64,000 bases of DNA from Marinobacter piscis (GCF_007671655.1 NZ_VCGX01000002.1:62001-126000), one strand, 5' to 3'. Counted from the stretch's first letter, positions 1 to 9,926 are shown. A program made the numbers and translations. Notes: generated by a model not told the origin, from the letters alone.

Positions 1-475
1 ACAGGCGCACGAAAACTTCCTGAACAGCCTTGTAGAAGCCATCGTCCATGGTGAAGCGTTCGTTGTGCCAGTCTACCGAGTTGCCTAGCCGACGCATCTG
101 ACCTGTAATAGTACCGCCGGATTCTTCTTTCCATTCCCAGATGCGCTTGATGAATTCTTCGCGCCCCAGGTCATGGCGTGACTTGTCTTCTTCAGCTGCG
201 AGCTTGCGCTCAACCACCATCTGGGTAGCAATGCCCGCGTGGTCACTTCCGACCTGCCACAGGGTATTACGGCCCTGCATGCGTTTATAGCGGGTGAGTA
301 TATCCATGATTGTGTGCTGAAAGGCATGGCCCATATGCAGGCTGCCGGTCACATTGGGTGGTGGTATCGCAATACTGTAGGACTGGCCTTCACCGCTGGG
401 GCGGAAGTAACCTTTGGATTCCCAGTTTTCGTACCACTGGCGCTCGATATTTTCTGGCTGGTAGGTTTTTTCCAT
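1..475 (-). CDS. valS: Valine--tRNA ligase, N-terminal part (runs off the window)
   Basis: Charges tRNA-Val with valine in the cytoplasm. Only the first 158 residues are inside the window; the 3' part lies to the left of base 1. The N-terminus begins [18 protein letters not shown], and the class I synthetase nucleotide-binding motif appears as [13 protein letters not shown], with HMGH at residues 47-50 (the HIGH signature). The start is the ATG read from 475. No strong Shine-Dalgarno sequence is visible before it, but the N-terminus has the usual length for the family. It lies 95 bases after holC and on the same strand, so pepA-holC-valS is probably one leftward operon, as in many gammaproteobacteria. 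Identification is secure; completeness cannot be judged. Confidence 0.97.
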   Translation of the reverse strand, partial: MEKTYQPENIERQWYENWESKGYFRPSGEGQSYSIAIPPPNVTGSLHMGHAFQHTIMDILTRYKRMQGRNTLWQVGSDHAGIATQMVVERKLAAEEDKSRHDLGREEFIKRIWEWKEESGGTITGQMRRLGNSVDWHNERFTMDDGFYKAVQEVFVRL

Positions 476-570
476 GGGGTTGCTGGCGACCGTTTGATTG
501 ATTCTGAAGGGGAATTTAAAACGCCCGATTATACATGGTCAGTGGGATTGCGGCGAACCCACGTACTGGA

Positions 571-1089
571 TTAGCGTTTTCGCTGATCGTATACCCTGGC
601 TTCTATGCCCAGAGCTCTCAGTTGTCGGTAATGGGAGCGGGCCTGGTTAAGGGCGGCAGGGTCATTGTGAGCAATCAGGGCAAGGCGTCGAAACCTGTTC
701 GCATGCTCCGGGAGGTTCTCTGAGAGAATGATAACCGTGTCCCAGTCCTCCATGGCCGGTGGGCATAGCAAAACACCCACAGGATCGGTGCAGGGAGTGT
801 CCGGCGCAGTCACAATGCTGTGGGGGATGAATGCATCTGGAGTCAGGTTCCAGAGTAGCTCATCCACTTCCTCCGCCTGCTGCGCAGTATCGCAGACAAT
901 GCAGGCCCGGTCGCCTTGCTGCCAGGCCTTGTTGGCAAGCCTGCTGGCATGCAGATGACGGGCGGACGGAGTGTTCTGCAGGAGGATATGAAACCAGTAG
1001 CGCTGGTTTTTATCCTCTTGCAGGCTGTTCTGTCCGGTGCCACCGGCAGCAGGGCTGCCAGTGGCCGGAGCCGGATTATTTTCCGGCAT
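571..1089 (-). CDS. holC: DNA polymerase III chi subunit
   Basis: 172 residues. The chi subunit links the clamp loader, through psi, to single-stranded-DNA-binding protein during replication. The core resembles the HolC family: RYWFHILL..., then a helix of the type RLANKAWQQGDRACIVCDT, a Leu/Trp-rich segment DELLWNLTPDAFIPH, and the late strand DTVIILSENLP. It overlaps the end of pepA by 14 bases and precedes valS, the usual neighbourhood of this gene. An N-terminal stretch of about 28 residues rich in Pro, Gly, Ala and Gln comes before the conserved core, so the protein is longer than the E. coli chi subunit (about 147 residues). No later ATG would give a family-length start, so the extension may be real. 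Confidence 0.9.
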   Translation of the reverse strand: MPENNPAPATGSPAAGGTGQNSLQEDKNQRYWFHILLQNTPSARHLHASRLANKAWQQGDRACIVCDTAQQAEEVDELLWNLTPDAFIPHSIVTAPDTPCTDPVGVLLCPPAMEDWDTVIILSENLPEHANRFRRLALIAHNDPAALNQARSHYRQLRALGIEARVYDQRKR

Positions 1090-2569
1090 GGGACATCAGG
1101 TAATTAACCAACAGAGGAACCGGGCGACCGGAAGAGCCTTTTGCTTTACCGGTATGCCAGGCGGTACCTGCAATGTCCAGGTGTGCCCAGCGGTAGTCCT
1201 TGGTGAAACGTGACAGGAAGCACCCGGCCGTAATCGTGCCGGCGGTGCGACCGCCGATGTTCGCCATATCGGCAAAGTTGCTGTCGAGCAGGCTCTGGTA
1301 CTCATCCCAGAGAGGCAGGCGCCAGGCCTTGTCGCTGGCGCGCTCACCTGCTGCCAGCAGCGCATTCGCCAGTTCGTCATTGTTCGCCATCAGGCCTGTT
1401 GTTTCGTGGCCAAGGGCAATGAGACAGGCACCGGTCAGGGTGGCCAGGTCAATCACGGCTTCCGGATCAAATTTCTTTGCATAAGTGAGGGCGTCGCACA
1501 GTACCAGGCGGCCTTCGGCGTCTGTGTTGAGAATTTCCACAGTCTGGCCGGACATGGTGGTAACAATGTCGCCGGGGCGTGTCGCGCTGCCATCCGGCAT
1601 GTTTTCCGCTGCGGCAATCACTGCAACGACATTGATCTCAGGCCGGGTTTCTGCCAACACCTGCATGGTGCCAAAAACCGCTGCGGCCCCGCCCATGTCG
1701 TACTTCATTTCATCCATGCCCGCGCCGGGTTTGAGGCTGATGCCACCTGTGTCGAAAGTGATACCTTTGCCAACCAGCACCTGGGGTTTGTCGTCCGGGT
1801 TGCCACCGCGGTACTCCATCACAATCAGCCGTGGCGGTTGCGCACTGCCTTTACCAACAGCCAGCAGGGAATTCATGCCCAGGGCCTGCATCTGTTTTTC
1901 GTCCAGAATTTCAGTCTTGATGCTTTCGTGGTCGGCGGCCAGTCTGGTCGCCTGTTCTGCGAGCCAGACAGGGTGGCAAACGTTGGGTGGTGTATTACCC
2001 AGGTCACGGGTGTAGTTCATACCACGACCGGTGGCAAGCCCCAGGTTAAATGCATCTTCAAGAGCAGTCTCTGTGTTGGAGGCTGCAACCTGAACTTCAC
2101 CAAGTTTGCGTTCTTCAGGCTGTTCGCTTTTGTAGGCACTGAATGTGTAAAGCTGCTCTTCCAACGTGCGGCCAATCAGGTTGAGTTTTGCCGTTTCTGA
2201 GCTCACGCTTTCGTCACCGGACACAGTTGTGTCAGTGACTGCAATCAGCGCACTTTTGGAGGGTCCGCTTTTAAGGTTGGCGGTCATGGCAGTCAGCGCT
2301 TTTCTGAAGCTGGCTGCATCCCGGTCTGCGTCCTTGCCGGTGCCAATCACCAGCAGCCGGCTCCAGGGTTGGTCATTCAGAGGAACAACGCGGGTCTCTT
2401 CATTTTTTCCGCTGAGATCACCGGCGTCCCGGAGTTTGCTGATCAGCCCGCCCAGCGCGCCATCGGCTTCTGTGGTCGCAGCGGGCCAGTCGCCTTCTTC
2501 TGGCAGTGCAAGAACGAGACAATCGGCGCTGATGTCGGCTAGAGGTTGACTGTTGAGGCTGAAGTTCAT
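1076..2569 (-). CDS. pepA: Leucyl aminopeptidase (M17 family)
   Basis: 497 residues, close to the 503 of E. coli PepA. A cytosolic hexameric metallopeptidase that removes N-terminal Leu and other residues; in enteric bacteria it also binds DNA as a regulator and recombination accessory, which is unproven here. The two-metal site is complete: K268 and D273 in VGKGITFDTGGISLKP, K280, D291, then D350, E352 and R354 in NTDAEGRLVL, the M17 signature. The spacing matches the E. coli residues shifted by two. It is the first gene of the leftward pepA-holC-valS group. A 238-base region separates it from the divergent lptF and should hold both promoters. Confidence 0.97.
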   Translation of the reverse strand: MNFSLNSQPLADISADCLVLALPEEGDWPAATTEADGALGGLISKLRDAGDLSGKNEETRVVPLNDQPWSRLLVIGTGKDADRDAASFRKALTAMTANLKSGPSKSALIAVTDTTVSGDESVSSETAKLNLIGRTLEEQLYTFSAYKSEQPEERKLGEVQVAASNTETALEDAFNLGLATGRGMNYTRDLGNTPPNVCHPVWLAEQATRLAADHESIKTEILDEKQMQALGMNSLLAVGKGSAQPPRLIVMEYRGGNPDDKPQVLVGKGITFDTGGISLKPGAGMDEMKYDMGGAAAVFGTMQVLAETRPEINVVAVIAAAENMPDGSATRPGDIVTTMSGQTVEILNTDAEGRLVLCDALTYAKKFDPEAVIDLATLTGACLIALGHETTGLMANNDELANALLAAGERASDKAWRLPLWDEYQSLLDSNFADMANIGGRTAGTITAGCFLSRFTKDYRWAHLDIAGTAWHTGKAKGSSGRPVPLLVNYLMSHAGK

Positions 2570-2807
2570 GAAAACTCCTGTTGTCTGTTACTGAAAGCCG
2601 CTTTTGTTCGCGGCGGGCTTGATGTAATGCAGTTTATTCAGATATTGGGGCCTGGAGCACGATTATCAAGCAGGAGCGGCGGCTTGCATTGTATAATCTG
2701 TCCTGGTCTTAACGTCTGCGCACTGTCATTCGCCCCCAAGGTTACATAGAATACGCGCAGTTTACCTATTTCCTCCAAGTTCCGCTTACACGGACAGAGA
2801 AACCGTT

Positions 2808-3911
2808 TTGAGCATTATTTTCCGCTACCTTATACGTCAGGTTATGGTCAGCATGATTGCCGTTTCAGGCATTCTCTTGCTGGTGTTCATGAGCGGGCGT
2901 TTTATCAAGTACCTGGCCAGTGCCGCAGAAGGCAAATACGCACCCGGCGTGCTGTTTGAAATTATGGCCTACCGGTTTCCGGGGTTCCTGGAACTCATTC
3001 TTCCGTTAGGATTGTTTATCGGCATTTTGCTCGCCTATGGCCGGATGTACCTGGAGAGCGAAATGACGGTGTTGTACGCCTGTGGCGTCAGCGATCGTCA
3101 ACTACTGGCGAAAACCCTGGTGGGCAGTCTGCTGGTTATGCTGGTGGTGGGAAGTATGAGTCTGGTGGTATCCCCCTGGGGAATGCAGAAAGTTGAAAAG
3201 ATTTTTGCGGAACAGGCACAGGCAACAGAATTTGATCTGCTGGCGCCCGGGCGTTTTCAGGAGCTCTCCTCCGGGGGGCGTGTTACCTATACCGAAGCCC
3301 TCAGTGACGACAAACGCCGGCTTGAAGGCGTATTTATTGCTGAGTATGGACCAGGTGGAAACGGTGTGAGTGTCATTACGGCCGACTCGGGATCCCAGTT
3401 GATTGATGAGGAGACAGGCAGCCGTTTCCTTATCCTGGAAGACGGAGCGCGCTTCGATGGCGTGCCCGGACAGCTGGATTACCAGATTACCGGTTTTGAG
3501 GCCTATGGGCTGAAGATACGCAGTGGCAGTAATGGTGAGTTTGACCTGGATGAAGGGGTGACCACTGCCCAGCTTATGCGCTCAGACAATCCCCGGGACA
3601 GGGCGTTACTGCATTGGCGCTTTTCGTTACCACTGATTGTTCCCATCGTGGCTCTGCTGGCGGTCCGGCTGAGCCGGGTAAACCCCCGGCAAGGGCGGTT
3701 TTTCCATCTCTTGCCGGCCATGCTGGTTTATGTTGCCTATCTCGGGTTACTCATAGCGGCCCGTGATGCCATGGCAGAAGGTAAGGTTCCGGAGTGGCTG
3801 GGTATGCTCTGGGTGCATGCTATTTTCCTGGCTCTGGGGCTGTGGCTGCACTTTGGTCCGCCCTGGCTCAATAAAAGGAAGGCGCAGAAAGAAGGGGCCG
3901 CGAATGCGTAA
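2808..3911 (+). CDS. lptF: LPS export ABC transporter permease LptF
   Basis: 367 residues. One of the two inner-membrane permease subunits of the LptB2FG machine that extracts lipopolysaccharide and passes it to LptC. The start is TTG at 2808, giving MSIIFRYLIRQVMVSMIAVS, which aligns with the usual LptF start (IIFRYLxR); no ATG lies nearer. Membrane segments are visible near residues 10-30, 50-75 and 95-120 and again in the last 100 residues. The large middle part (about 130-260) is the periplasmic beta-jellyroll. The stop overlaps the lptG start by eight bases, indicating translational coupling. The pepA/lptFG divergent arrangement is the same as in E. coli. Confidence 0.95.
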   Translation: MSIIFRYLIRQVMVSMIAVSGILLLVFMSGRFIKYLASAAEGKYAPGVLFEIMAYRFPGFLELILPLGLFIGILLAYGRMYLESEMTVLYACGVSDRQLLAKTLVGSLLVMLVVGSMSLVVSPWGMQKVEKIFAEQAQATEFDLLAPGRFQELSSGGRVTYTEALSDDKRRLEGVFIAEYGPGGNGVSVITADSGSQLIDEETGSRFLILEDGARFDGVPGQLDYQITGFEAYGLKIRSGSNGEFDLDEGVTTAQLMRSDNPRDRALLHWRFSLPLIVPIVALLAVRLSRVNPRQGRFFHLLPAMLVYVAYLGLLIAARDAMAEGKVPEWLGMLWVHAIFLALGLWLHFGPPWLNKRKAQKEGAANA

Positions 3912-4965
3912 AATTGATCACTATGTGGTGCGCAATGTCGGCGGTGCCATGCTTCTGGTCATGGTGGTTGTACTGTCTCTGGACCTGGTGTTTGCGTTTG
4001 TTGCAGAGCTGGATGACACCCGTAATAACTATCAGATACTGGATGCGCTCTGGTACATAGCCCTGACACTGCCGCGGCGTGTATACGATTATTTACCGCT
4101 TGGCGCCTTCATGGGGTGTCTGGTGGGGCTGGGAGCGATGGCCAGCTCCTCAGAGCTTACCGTTATCCGTGCGGCCGGGGTTTCGATCAAGCGTATTGTG
4201 TGGTCGGCCATGAAGCCGGCGCTGGTCATTGTGCTGACAGGGGTTCTTGTGGGGGAATACCTTGCGCCTCCGGCTGAAAGAGCCGCCCAGAGCTATAAGG
4301 CTGTTGCGCTGGGGGCAGGGCAAAACGTGGCTGCTGCTCATGGCGTGTGGCATCGCGAAGGCAATGTGTTTATGCACCTGAACGCCGTACAGGCAAACGG
4401 GGTGTTGCACGGAGTTTCACTGTTTTATTTCAACGACCAGCGGCAGCTCACCAAAGCAGGTTTTTCTGAGCGGGCTGTCTACCAGGGAGATCACTGGTTA
4501 TTGAAAAATACCACGACAACCCACCTGGAAGGCGATTCCACACGTCGCGAAGAGCAGCAGAGCCAGCGCTGGGATACCGGCCTGTCCCCGGATGTGTTGA
4601 GTGTGCTGATCGTCAAGCCGGAAAACCTGTCGATGTCAGGTCTGTTTACCTATGCCAGGTATCTTGGGGAGCAAGAGCTCAACGGCGCTCCATACTGGCT
4701 GGCGTTCTGGAAGAAAACGCTGATGCCACTGGGTACCGGCGTGATGGTGCTGGTAGCGATCTCGTTTATATTTGGCCCGCTGCGTTCGGTCACCATGGGC
4801 TTCCGGGTTTTTACCGGCCTGCTTGTGGGGCTGCTTTTCAAGTACATGCAGGATCTGCTGGGGCCCATGAGCCTGGTATACGGGTTTAGCCCGTTGCTTG
4901 CGGTTATCGCGCCCATCGCCGTCAACGCGCTGGTGGGGGCTGTGCTGATGCGCCGGGCGGCGTAA
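3904..4965 (+). CDS. lptG: LPS export ABC transporter permease LptG
   Basis: 353 residues, partner of LptF in the LptB2FG lipopolysaccharide exporter. I start at the ATG at 3904 (MRKIDHYVVRNVGG) rather than at an in-frame ATG upstream inside lptF, because this N-terminus matches the family (LxRYxxRxV) and overlaps the lptF stop by eight bases. The order is hydrophobic helices around residues 12-35, 60-80 and 100-120, a periplasmic jellyroll, then three C-terminal helices (about 270-350) including FGPLRSVTMGFRVFTGL. It ends 20 bases from the convergent RDD gene, and no obvious hairpin terminator separates them. Confidence 0.95.
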   Translation: MRKIDHYVVRNVGGAMLLVMVVVLSLDLVFAFVAELDDTRNNYQILDALWYIALTLPRRVYDYLPLGAFMGCLVGLGAMASSSELTVIRAAGVSIKRIVWSAMKPALVIVLTGVLVGEYLAPPAERAAQSYKAVALGAGQNVAAAHGVWHREGNVFMHLNAVQANGVLHGVSLFYFNDQRQLTKAGFSERAVYQGDHWLLKNTTTTHLEGDSTRREEQQSQRWDTGLSPDVLSVLIVKPENLSMSGLFTYARYLGEQELNGAPYWLAFWKKTLMPLGTGVMVLVAISFIFGPLRSVTMGFRVFTGLLVGLLFKYMQDLLGPMSLVYGFSPLLAVIAPIAVNALVGAVLMRRAA

Positions 4966-4985
4966 CAGCACAGCAGTAAATCCGC

Positions 4986-5525
4986 TCAGTTCGTTTTAGC
5001 TTTCCGGGGAAGGCTTACGACAACACTGTCTGACAGTCTGTCGGTCACCGACAAGCCGTTGATCGGGTAGAACAGTGCTATGATAGCGGGCACCGTCAAG
5101 AGCAGGGTTACTGAGCCAAGGTAGTAGTCGGCCAGCAAGGCGAGAAAAAATACGGCAGCAGCGGTTACATACCGGCGAAGCGCCTGGCTCCAGCTCACCG
5201 ATGTGCCATCCAGGTTTTCAATCCGAATCCGCCATACCTGCATGCCCAGTGTTTGTCCTATGCGTGTCCAGAAGTACGCAAAGAACAGATACATCACCAG
5301 AAACAGGACAAAGGTCAGCCCGGGATCACCAGACAGCTGACCCGCTTCCGCCTTTTGCTCGAGGCGATCCCAGCCGGTTATCCAGCCGGTTATCATGGTA
5401 TACACCCAGGTGGTAACCAGAAGTACGGCAATACTGATCAGGCCATCGTAAATAATAGCCAGTGACCGTTTGAGGAATGTCGCCGGAGGAAGCAGGGCGT
5501 CAGCGGCATGGAAGCGGCGGGGCAT
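4986..5525 (-). CDS. RDD family membrane protein
   Basis: 179 residues. The RDD domain is a multi-helix membrane domain named for conserved Arg and Asp residues; the role of most members is unknown, though some have been linked to Na+/Li+ export. Here the first helix carries LKRSLAIIYDGLIS (the R..D pattern, about residues 18-31). A second helix lies near 70-88 and the stretch RIGQTLGMQVWRIRI is typical of the family. The last helices are near 122-160. It is transcribed alone, convergent with lptG and divergent from alaS. The family call is good; no specific function can be given. Confidence 0.8.
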   Translation of the reverse strand: MPRRFHAADALLPPATFLKRSLAIIYDGLISIAVLLVTTWVYTMITGWITGWDRLEQKAEAGQLSGDPGLTFVLFLVMYLFFAYFWTRIGQTLGMQVWRIRIENLDGTSVSWSQALRRYVTAAAVFFLALLADYYLGSVTLLLTVPAIIALFYPINGLSVTDRLSDSVVVSLPRKAKTN

Positions 5526-5666
5526 GGGGTCTCCTGTGGTGTTTCACGTTTTTCATGTACTCAGCGTGTGCTAGAGTAGCGGATTTGCACACGCATGTAA
5601 GTATTCGTATTCAATCGCGGGTCCGGCCGTTTCACGGCAGGGCTTCTGGAAAGGTATCAAAGGGCT

Positions 5667-8297
5667 ATGAAAACCGCAGAGTTGCGACAGGCATTCCTCG
5701 ATTATTTCAAACAGCAAGGCCACTCCATTGTTTCAAGCAGTTCGCTGGTGCCGGCAGACGATCCGACGTTGCTGTTTACCAACGCGGGAATGAACCAGTT
5801 CAAAGATGTGTTCCTCGGTCGTGAGGAGCGGGACTACAGTCGTGCCACCACCTCCCAGAAGTGTGTGCGGGCGGGCGGTAAGCACAATGACCTGGAAAAC
5901 GTGGGCTATACAGCCCGCCACCATACGTTCTTTGAAATGCTGGGCAACTTCAGCTTCGGGGATTACTTCAAGCGTGAAGCCATCAACTATGCGTGGACAT
6001 TCCTGACGGCTGAACAGTGGTTGAATCTGCCTGAGGAAAAGCTCTGGGTAACCGTATACGCCGATGATAACGAAGCTTACGAGATCTGGAATAAAGAAGT
6101 CGGCGTGCCCGCCGAGCGTATTGTACGTATAGGCGATAATGGTGGCGCGCCTTATGCCTCTGACAACTTCTGGCAAATGGGTGACACAGGGCCCTGCGGC
6201 CCCTGCACCGAGATTTTCTATGACCATGGCCCTGACGTGGCCGGTGGGCCTCCCGGAAGCCCGGACGAAGACGGCGATCGCTACATTGAGATCTGGAACG
6301 TGGTCTTCATGCAGTACAACCGCACGGCTGACGGTGAGATGCTTGATCTGCCCAAGCCCTCTGTAGACACAGGAATGGGACTGGAGCGAATCACCGCCGT
6401 TTTGCAGGGTGTGCACAGCAACTACGAAATTGACCTTTTCCAGGATCTTCTGAATGCAGCCTCGGCGGTACTGGGTGGCGCAGCCACTACAGAAGCCAGC
6501 CTGCGCGTGGTGGCTGACCATATCCGGGCCTGTGCCTTCCTTATATCTGATGGTGTCATGCCTTCCAATGAAGGGCGGGGTTTTGTGCTTCGACGCATTA
6601 TCCGCCGTGCCGTTCGCCATGGTAACAAGCTGGGAGCCGAGGGCCCGTTCTTCCACAAGCTCACCGGTGCTCTGGTCGAGCTGATGGGGGACGCTTTCCC
6701 GCAATTGGTGAGCAGCAGGAAACAGATTGAGAAAGTGCTGCTGCAAGAAGAAGAGCAGTTTGTAAAAACCCTAGATAAGGGACTGCGCCTTCTGGAACAG
6801 GACATTGCCGGGCTGCAGGGTGAGATCATTCCCGGTGAAACCATCTTTACACTTTATGACACCTACGGTTTCCCTGTAGACCTCACGAACGACATAGCCC
6901 GTGAGCGTGGTCTGACACTGGACTATGAAGGCTATGAAAAAGCTATGGAAAGCCAGCGTGAGCGTGCGCGGGCGGCCAGCAAGTTTGGCGTGGACTATAA
7001 TGCCGCCGGGCTTGAGATTGAAGGCAAAACCGAATTCACCGGGTACGAACAGATTGATGGCCATGAGCGCATCCGTACGGTCATTGTGAACGGGGAGCAG
7101 AAAGCAGCCGAGGCCGGTGACGAAGCGATTGTGGTGCTGGAGCGTACGCCTTTTTATGCCGAGTCGGGTGGCCAGGTGGGTGATACAGGGCTGCTGACCT
7201 GGAGCGGCGGCCGCTTCAAGGTAACGGATACCCGTAAAGACGGCGATCATCACCTGCACATAGGTACACTGATTGAAGGTGAGTTGCTTCCGGGCCTTGA
7301 GGTTGATGCCCGTATCGATCACGGGCGTCGCGAAAAAACCCGGCGTAACCACTCGGCCACACACTTGTTGCATGCAGCCTTGCGTAAGGTTCTGGGGGAA
7401 CACGTAACCCAGAAGGGGTCACTGGTTGACCCTGACAAACTGCGTTTTGATTTTGCGCACTTTGAAGCTCTGACCCCGGAGCAGCTGCATGAGATCGAGC
7501 GTGAGGTAAACGAACAGATACTGGCAAATACGGCAGTGCAGACCGAAATTACCGACATGGAGCAGGCACAGGAAAAAGGTGCTGTGGCCCTGTTCGGTGA
7601 GAAGTATGGGGATGTTGTCCGGGTCCTGAGTATGGGGACAGACCGCTACTCAGTTGAGTTATGCGGGGGCACCCACGTTGATCGCACCGGCGATATCGGA
7701 TTGCTCCGTATTACCTCTGAAAGCGGTACATCTTCGGGTGTGCGTCGTGTTGAGGCAGTGACTGGTCTGGGCGCACTTGAGTGGATAGACAGTACCGAGC
7801 GAACGCTGCATGAAGTGGCGCGCTTGGTAAAAGGCAGTCGCGATACTGTTGTCGACAAGGTACGGCAAACGGTTGAGCGTAACCGGTCTCTGGAAAAAGA
7901 TATTGAAGCCCTGAAGGCAAAGCTTGCCAGTTCTGCCGGTAGTGACCTGGCTGACTCTGCGGTCGACGTGGCGGGCCTTAAAGTGGTGGCTTCCGAGCTT
8001 GAAGGGGCAGACCGGAAAGCCCTGATGGAGACAACGGATCAGCTGAAAAACAAGCTGGGTGAAGGTGTGGTTGTTCTGGCCAGCGTTGCCGGCGGCAAAG
8101 TAACCCTGGTCGCAGGTGTTACGAAATCTGCCACCAATCGGGTGAAGGCGGGTGACTTGATGAAGCACCTGGCGGGACTGGTTGATGGCAAAGGGGGCGG
8201 TCGGCCCGATATGGCACAGGGCGGAGGCAACGACCCTTCCAGGCTGGCCGATGCACTGGCGGGTGTTCCGGACTGGGTTGAAAAAAACAGTGCATGA
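5667..8297 (+). CDS. alaS: Alanine--tRNA ligase
   Basis: 876 residues, the same length as E. coli AlaRS. It charges tRNA-Ala and edits mischarged Ser/Gly. Domains in order: class II catalytic core (residues 1 to about 440, with [15 protein letters not shown] and [17 protein letters not shown]), the editing domain with zinc ligands H562 and H566 ([12 protein letters not shown]) plus C666 and H670 ([10 protein letters not shown]), and the C-Ala oligomerisation region after a coiled coil (about 730-765). The ATG start at 5667 gives [14 protein letters not shown], the standard N-terminus. It is followed by lysC and csrA, the order seen in Pseudomonas and Marinobacter. Confidence 0.98.
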   Translation: MKTAELRQAFLDYFKQQGHSIVSSSSLVPADDPTLLFTNAGMNQFKDVFLGREERDYSRATTSQKCVRAGGKHNDLENVGYTARHHTFFEMLGNFSFGDYFKREAINYAWTFLTAEQWLNLPEEKLWVTVYADDNEAYEIWNKEVGVPAERIVRIGDNGGAPYASDNFWQMGDTGPCGPCTEIFYDHGPDVAGGPPGSPDEDGDRYIEIWNVVFMQYNRTADGEMLDLPKPSVDTGMGLERITAVLQGVHSNYEIDLFQDLLNAASAVLGGAATTEASLRVVADHIRACAFLISDGVMPSNEGRGFVLRRIIRRAVRHGNKLGAEGPFFHKLTGALVELMGDAFPQLVSSRKQIEKVLLQEEEQFVKTLDKGLRLLEQDIAGLQGEIIPGETIFTLYDTYGFPVDLTNDIARERGLTLDYEGYEKAMESQRERARAASKFGVDYNAAGLEIEGKTEFTGYEQIDGHERIRTVIVNGEQKAAEAGDEAIVVLERTPFYAESGGQVGDTGLLTWSGGRFKVTDTRKDGDHHLHIGTLIEGELLPGLEVDARIDHGRREKTRRNHSATHLLHAALRKVLGEHVTQKGSLVDPDKLRFDFAHFEALTPEQLHEIEREVNEQILANTAVQTEITDMEQAQEKGAVALFGEKYGDVVRVLSMGTDRYSVELCGGTHVDRTGDIGLLRITSESGTSSGVRRVEAVTGLGALEWIDSTERTLHEVARLVKGSRDTVVDKVRQTVERNRSLEKDIEALKAKLASSAGSDLADSAVDVAGLKVVASELEGADRKALMETTDQLKNKLGEGVVVLASVAGGKVTLVAGVTKSATNRVKAGDLMKHLAGLVDGKGGGRPDMAQGGGNDPSRLADALAGVPDWVEKNSA

Positions 8298-8326
8298 ACC
8301 TCTGCCGTTACAGGGTGTCGTGAGGG

Positions 8327-8375
8327 TATAATTGCCAGCGCTTAGAGATAAATGGACAGGGCCTGCCGCCCTGTC
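8327..8375 (+). promoter_or_regulatory. Probable lysC promoter -10 and leader hairpin
   Basis: A perfect TATAAT lies at 8327-8332. No good -35 hexamer is visible 16-18 bases upstream. If used, transcription would begin near 8339. Just after it is a perfect 8-bp hairpin, GACAGGGC/GCCCTGTC with a 5-base loop (8355-8375), inside what would be the lysC leader. The hairpin is not followed by a T run, so it is more likely a leader structure than a terminator. Confidence 0.4.
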
Positions 8376-8404
8376 AGGTCTTTGATACAGATACTGGAAA
8401 AACA

Positions 8405-9643
8405 ATGGCTCTGCTAGTTCAGAAATACGGTGGCACCTCGGTGGGTACCACTGAGTGCATAGAAGCGGTGGCTGAAAAAGTGTGCAGCTTCCGTAACAAG
8501 GGTCATGATGTTGTCGTGGTGGTTTCTGCCATGAGTGGCGAAACCAACCGGCTGATCAGCCTGGCGAACAGTATTACCGAAGAGCCAGTCCCCCGGGAAA
8601 TGGATGTTCTAGTTTCAACCGGTGAGCAGGTAACTATTGCTCTTCTTGCTATGGCCCTGCAGAAGAGGGGCTGTGACGCTCGCTCCTATACAGGGGGGCA
8701 GGTCTCCATACTGACGGACAGTATGCATACAAAAGCGCGCATTCGGAAGATTGATGAACAAAGCATGCGCAACGATCTTGATGCAGGTCGGGTGATCGTG
8801 GTTGCCGGATTTCAGGGCGTTGATGAAAACGGTAATATTACCACCCTTGGCCGGGGTGGCTCTGATACCACAGCAGTCGCACTGGCAGCAGCCCTGAAAG
8901 CAGATGAATGCCAGATTTATACCGACGTAGACGGTGTTTATACAACGGACCCCAGAGTAGTGGACAGCGCCCGCCGTCTTGACCGGATCACATTTGAAGA
9001 AATGATGGAGATGGCGAGTCTGGGCTCCAAGGTGCTTCAGATTCGTGCCGTGGAATTTGCGGGTAAATACAACGTTCCTTTAAGGGTGCTTTCCAGTTTC
9101 CAGGAAGGTGAGGGCACCCTGATTACACTTGAGGAAAATATCGCCATGGAACAACCGGTTGTATCCGGCATCGCGTTTAACCGTGATGAAGCCAAAGTGA
9201 CGATCTCGGGTGTCCCTGACACTCCGGGTAGTGCGCTGCGGATTCTGAAGCCGGTAAGTGATGCCAACATAGACGTGGACATGATCGTCCAGAACGTGGG
9301 TGAGGACAACAGAACAGCGTTCACTTTTACCGTTCATCGTAACGACTTCAATCGCGCCAAGGATGTTCTGCAGCGGGTATCTGATGAGCTGGGCGCCCGT
9401 GAGGTCAGCGGAGATACCAAAATTGCCAAGGTCAGCATTGTAGGGGTTGGTATGCGTTCCCATGTGGGGGTGGCAACCACTATGTTTGAGGCCTTGTCAG
9501 CGGAAGGTATTAATATTCAGATGATCTCTACCTCGGAAATAAAAATTTCCGTAGTGATCAATGAAAAATATCTTGAGCTCGCAGTGCGGGCACTTCACAG
9601 TGCTTTTGAGCTTGAGAAGCCTGCAGTTGAAGAAACCATGTAA
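8405..9643 (+). CDS. lysC: Aspartate kinase
   Basis: 412 residues. It phosphorylates aspartate, the first step towards Lys, Met, Thr and diaminopimelate. The amino acid kinase domain opens with KYGGTSVG (residues 7-14) and contains FQGVDENGNITTLGRGGSDTTAVALAAAL (written here in parts: FQGV..., then TLGRGGSDTTA). Two ACT regulatory domains occupy about residues 265-340 and 345-405. The length and the C-terminal ACT pair indicate the monofunctional class common in pseudomonads rather than a fused kinase/homoserine dehydrogenase. The 107 bases after alaS hold a candidate promoter and hairpin, so it may be transcribed separately. Confidence 0.96.
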   Translation: MALLVQKYGGTSVGTTECIEAVAEKVCSFRNKGHDVVVVVSAMSGETNRLISLANSITEEPVPREMDVLVSTGEQVTIALLAMALQKRGCDARSYTGGQVSILTDSMHTKARIRKIDEQSMRNDLDAGRVIVVAGFQGVDENGNITTLGRGGSDTTAVALAAALKADECQIYTDVDGVYTTDPRVVDSARRLDRITFEEMMEMASLGSKVLQIRAVEFAGKYNVPLRVLSSFQEGEGTLITLEENIAMEQPVVSGIAFNRDEAKVTISGVPDTPGSALRILKPVSDANIDVDMIVQNVGEDNRTAFTFTVHRNDFNRAKDVLQRVSDELGAREVSGDTKIAKVSIVGVGMRSHVGVATTMFEALSAEGINIQMISTSEIKISVVINEKYLELAVRALHSAFELEKPAVEETM

Positions 9644-9674
9644 TCTTGTAGAACCAAATTTAAAATTACTTGTC

Positions 9675-9706
9675 GGAACAGGTAGCTCAGGATAGGGAGT
9701 AAAGGA
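9675..9706 (+). promoter_or_regulatory. csrA leader with repeated GGA motifs
   Basis: Four GGA triplets (9675, 9690, 9696, 9704) lie in the 33 bases before the csrA ATG, and the last two overlap the ribosome binding site (GGGAG/AAAGGA). CsrA family proteins bind GGA-containing sites near start codons, so this arrangement fits negative autoregulation of csrA. Binding is inferred, not shown. Confidence 0.5.
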
Positions 9707-9707
9707 T

Positions 9708-9905
9708 ATGTTGATTTTGACGCGTCGGGTTGGTGAAACTCTGATGGTTGGTGATGATATTACTGTTACGGTGCTGGGTGTAAAAGGAAACCAGGTGCGT
9801 ATTGGTGTGAACGCACCAAAAGAAGTCGCGGTGCATCGGGAAGAAATTTATCAGCGTATTCAGTCTGAGAAAGGCGAAGACGAATCAGAGCCTGGCAACA
9901 GCTGA
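9708..9905 (+). CDS. csrA: Carbon storage regulator CsrA
   Basis: 65 residues. A small dimeric RNA-binding protein that controls translation and stability of many mRNAs, including those for motility, biofilm and carbon metabolism. The sequence is canonical: [27 protein letters not shown]..., with the RNA-contact residues L4/R6/R7 near the N-terminus and the [10 protein letters not shown] segment. It sits between lysC and tRNA-Ser as in Pseudomonas and Marinobacter. A hairpin terminator follows about 20 bases after the stop. Its own leader carries several GGA motifs. Confidence 0.98.
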   Translation: MLILTRRVGETLMVGDDITVTVLGVKGNQVRIGVNAPKEVAVHREEIYQRIQSEKGEDESEPGNS

Positions 9906-9926
9906 GAGGCAAAGAAAAGGGGTGAT

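Noticed and set aside
8298..8404. Lysine riboswitch before lysC
   Set aside because: The gap is only 107 bases and shows one simple hairpin, not the five-helix lysine aptamer.
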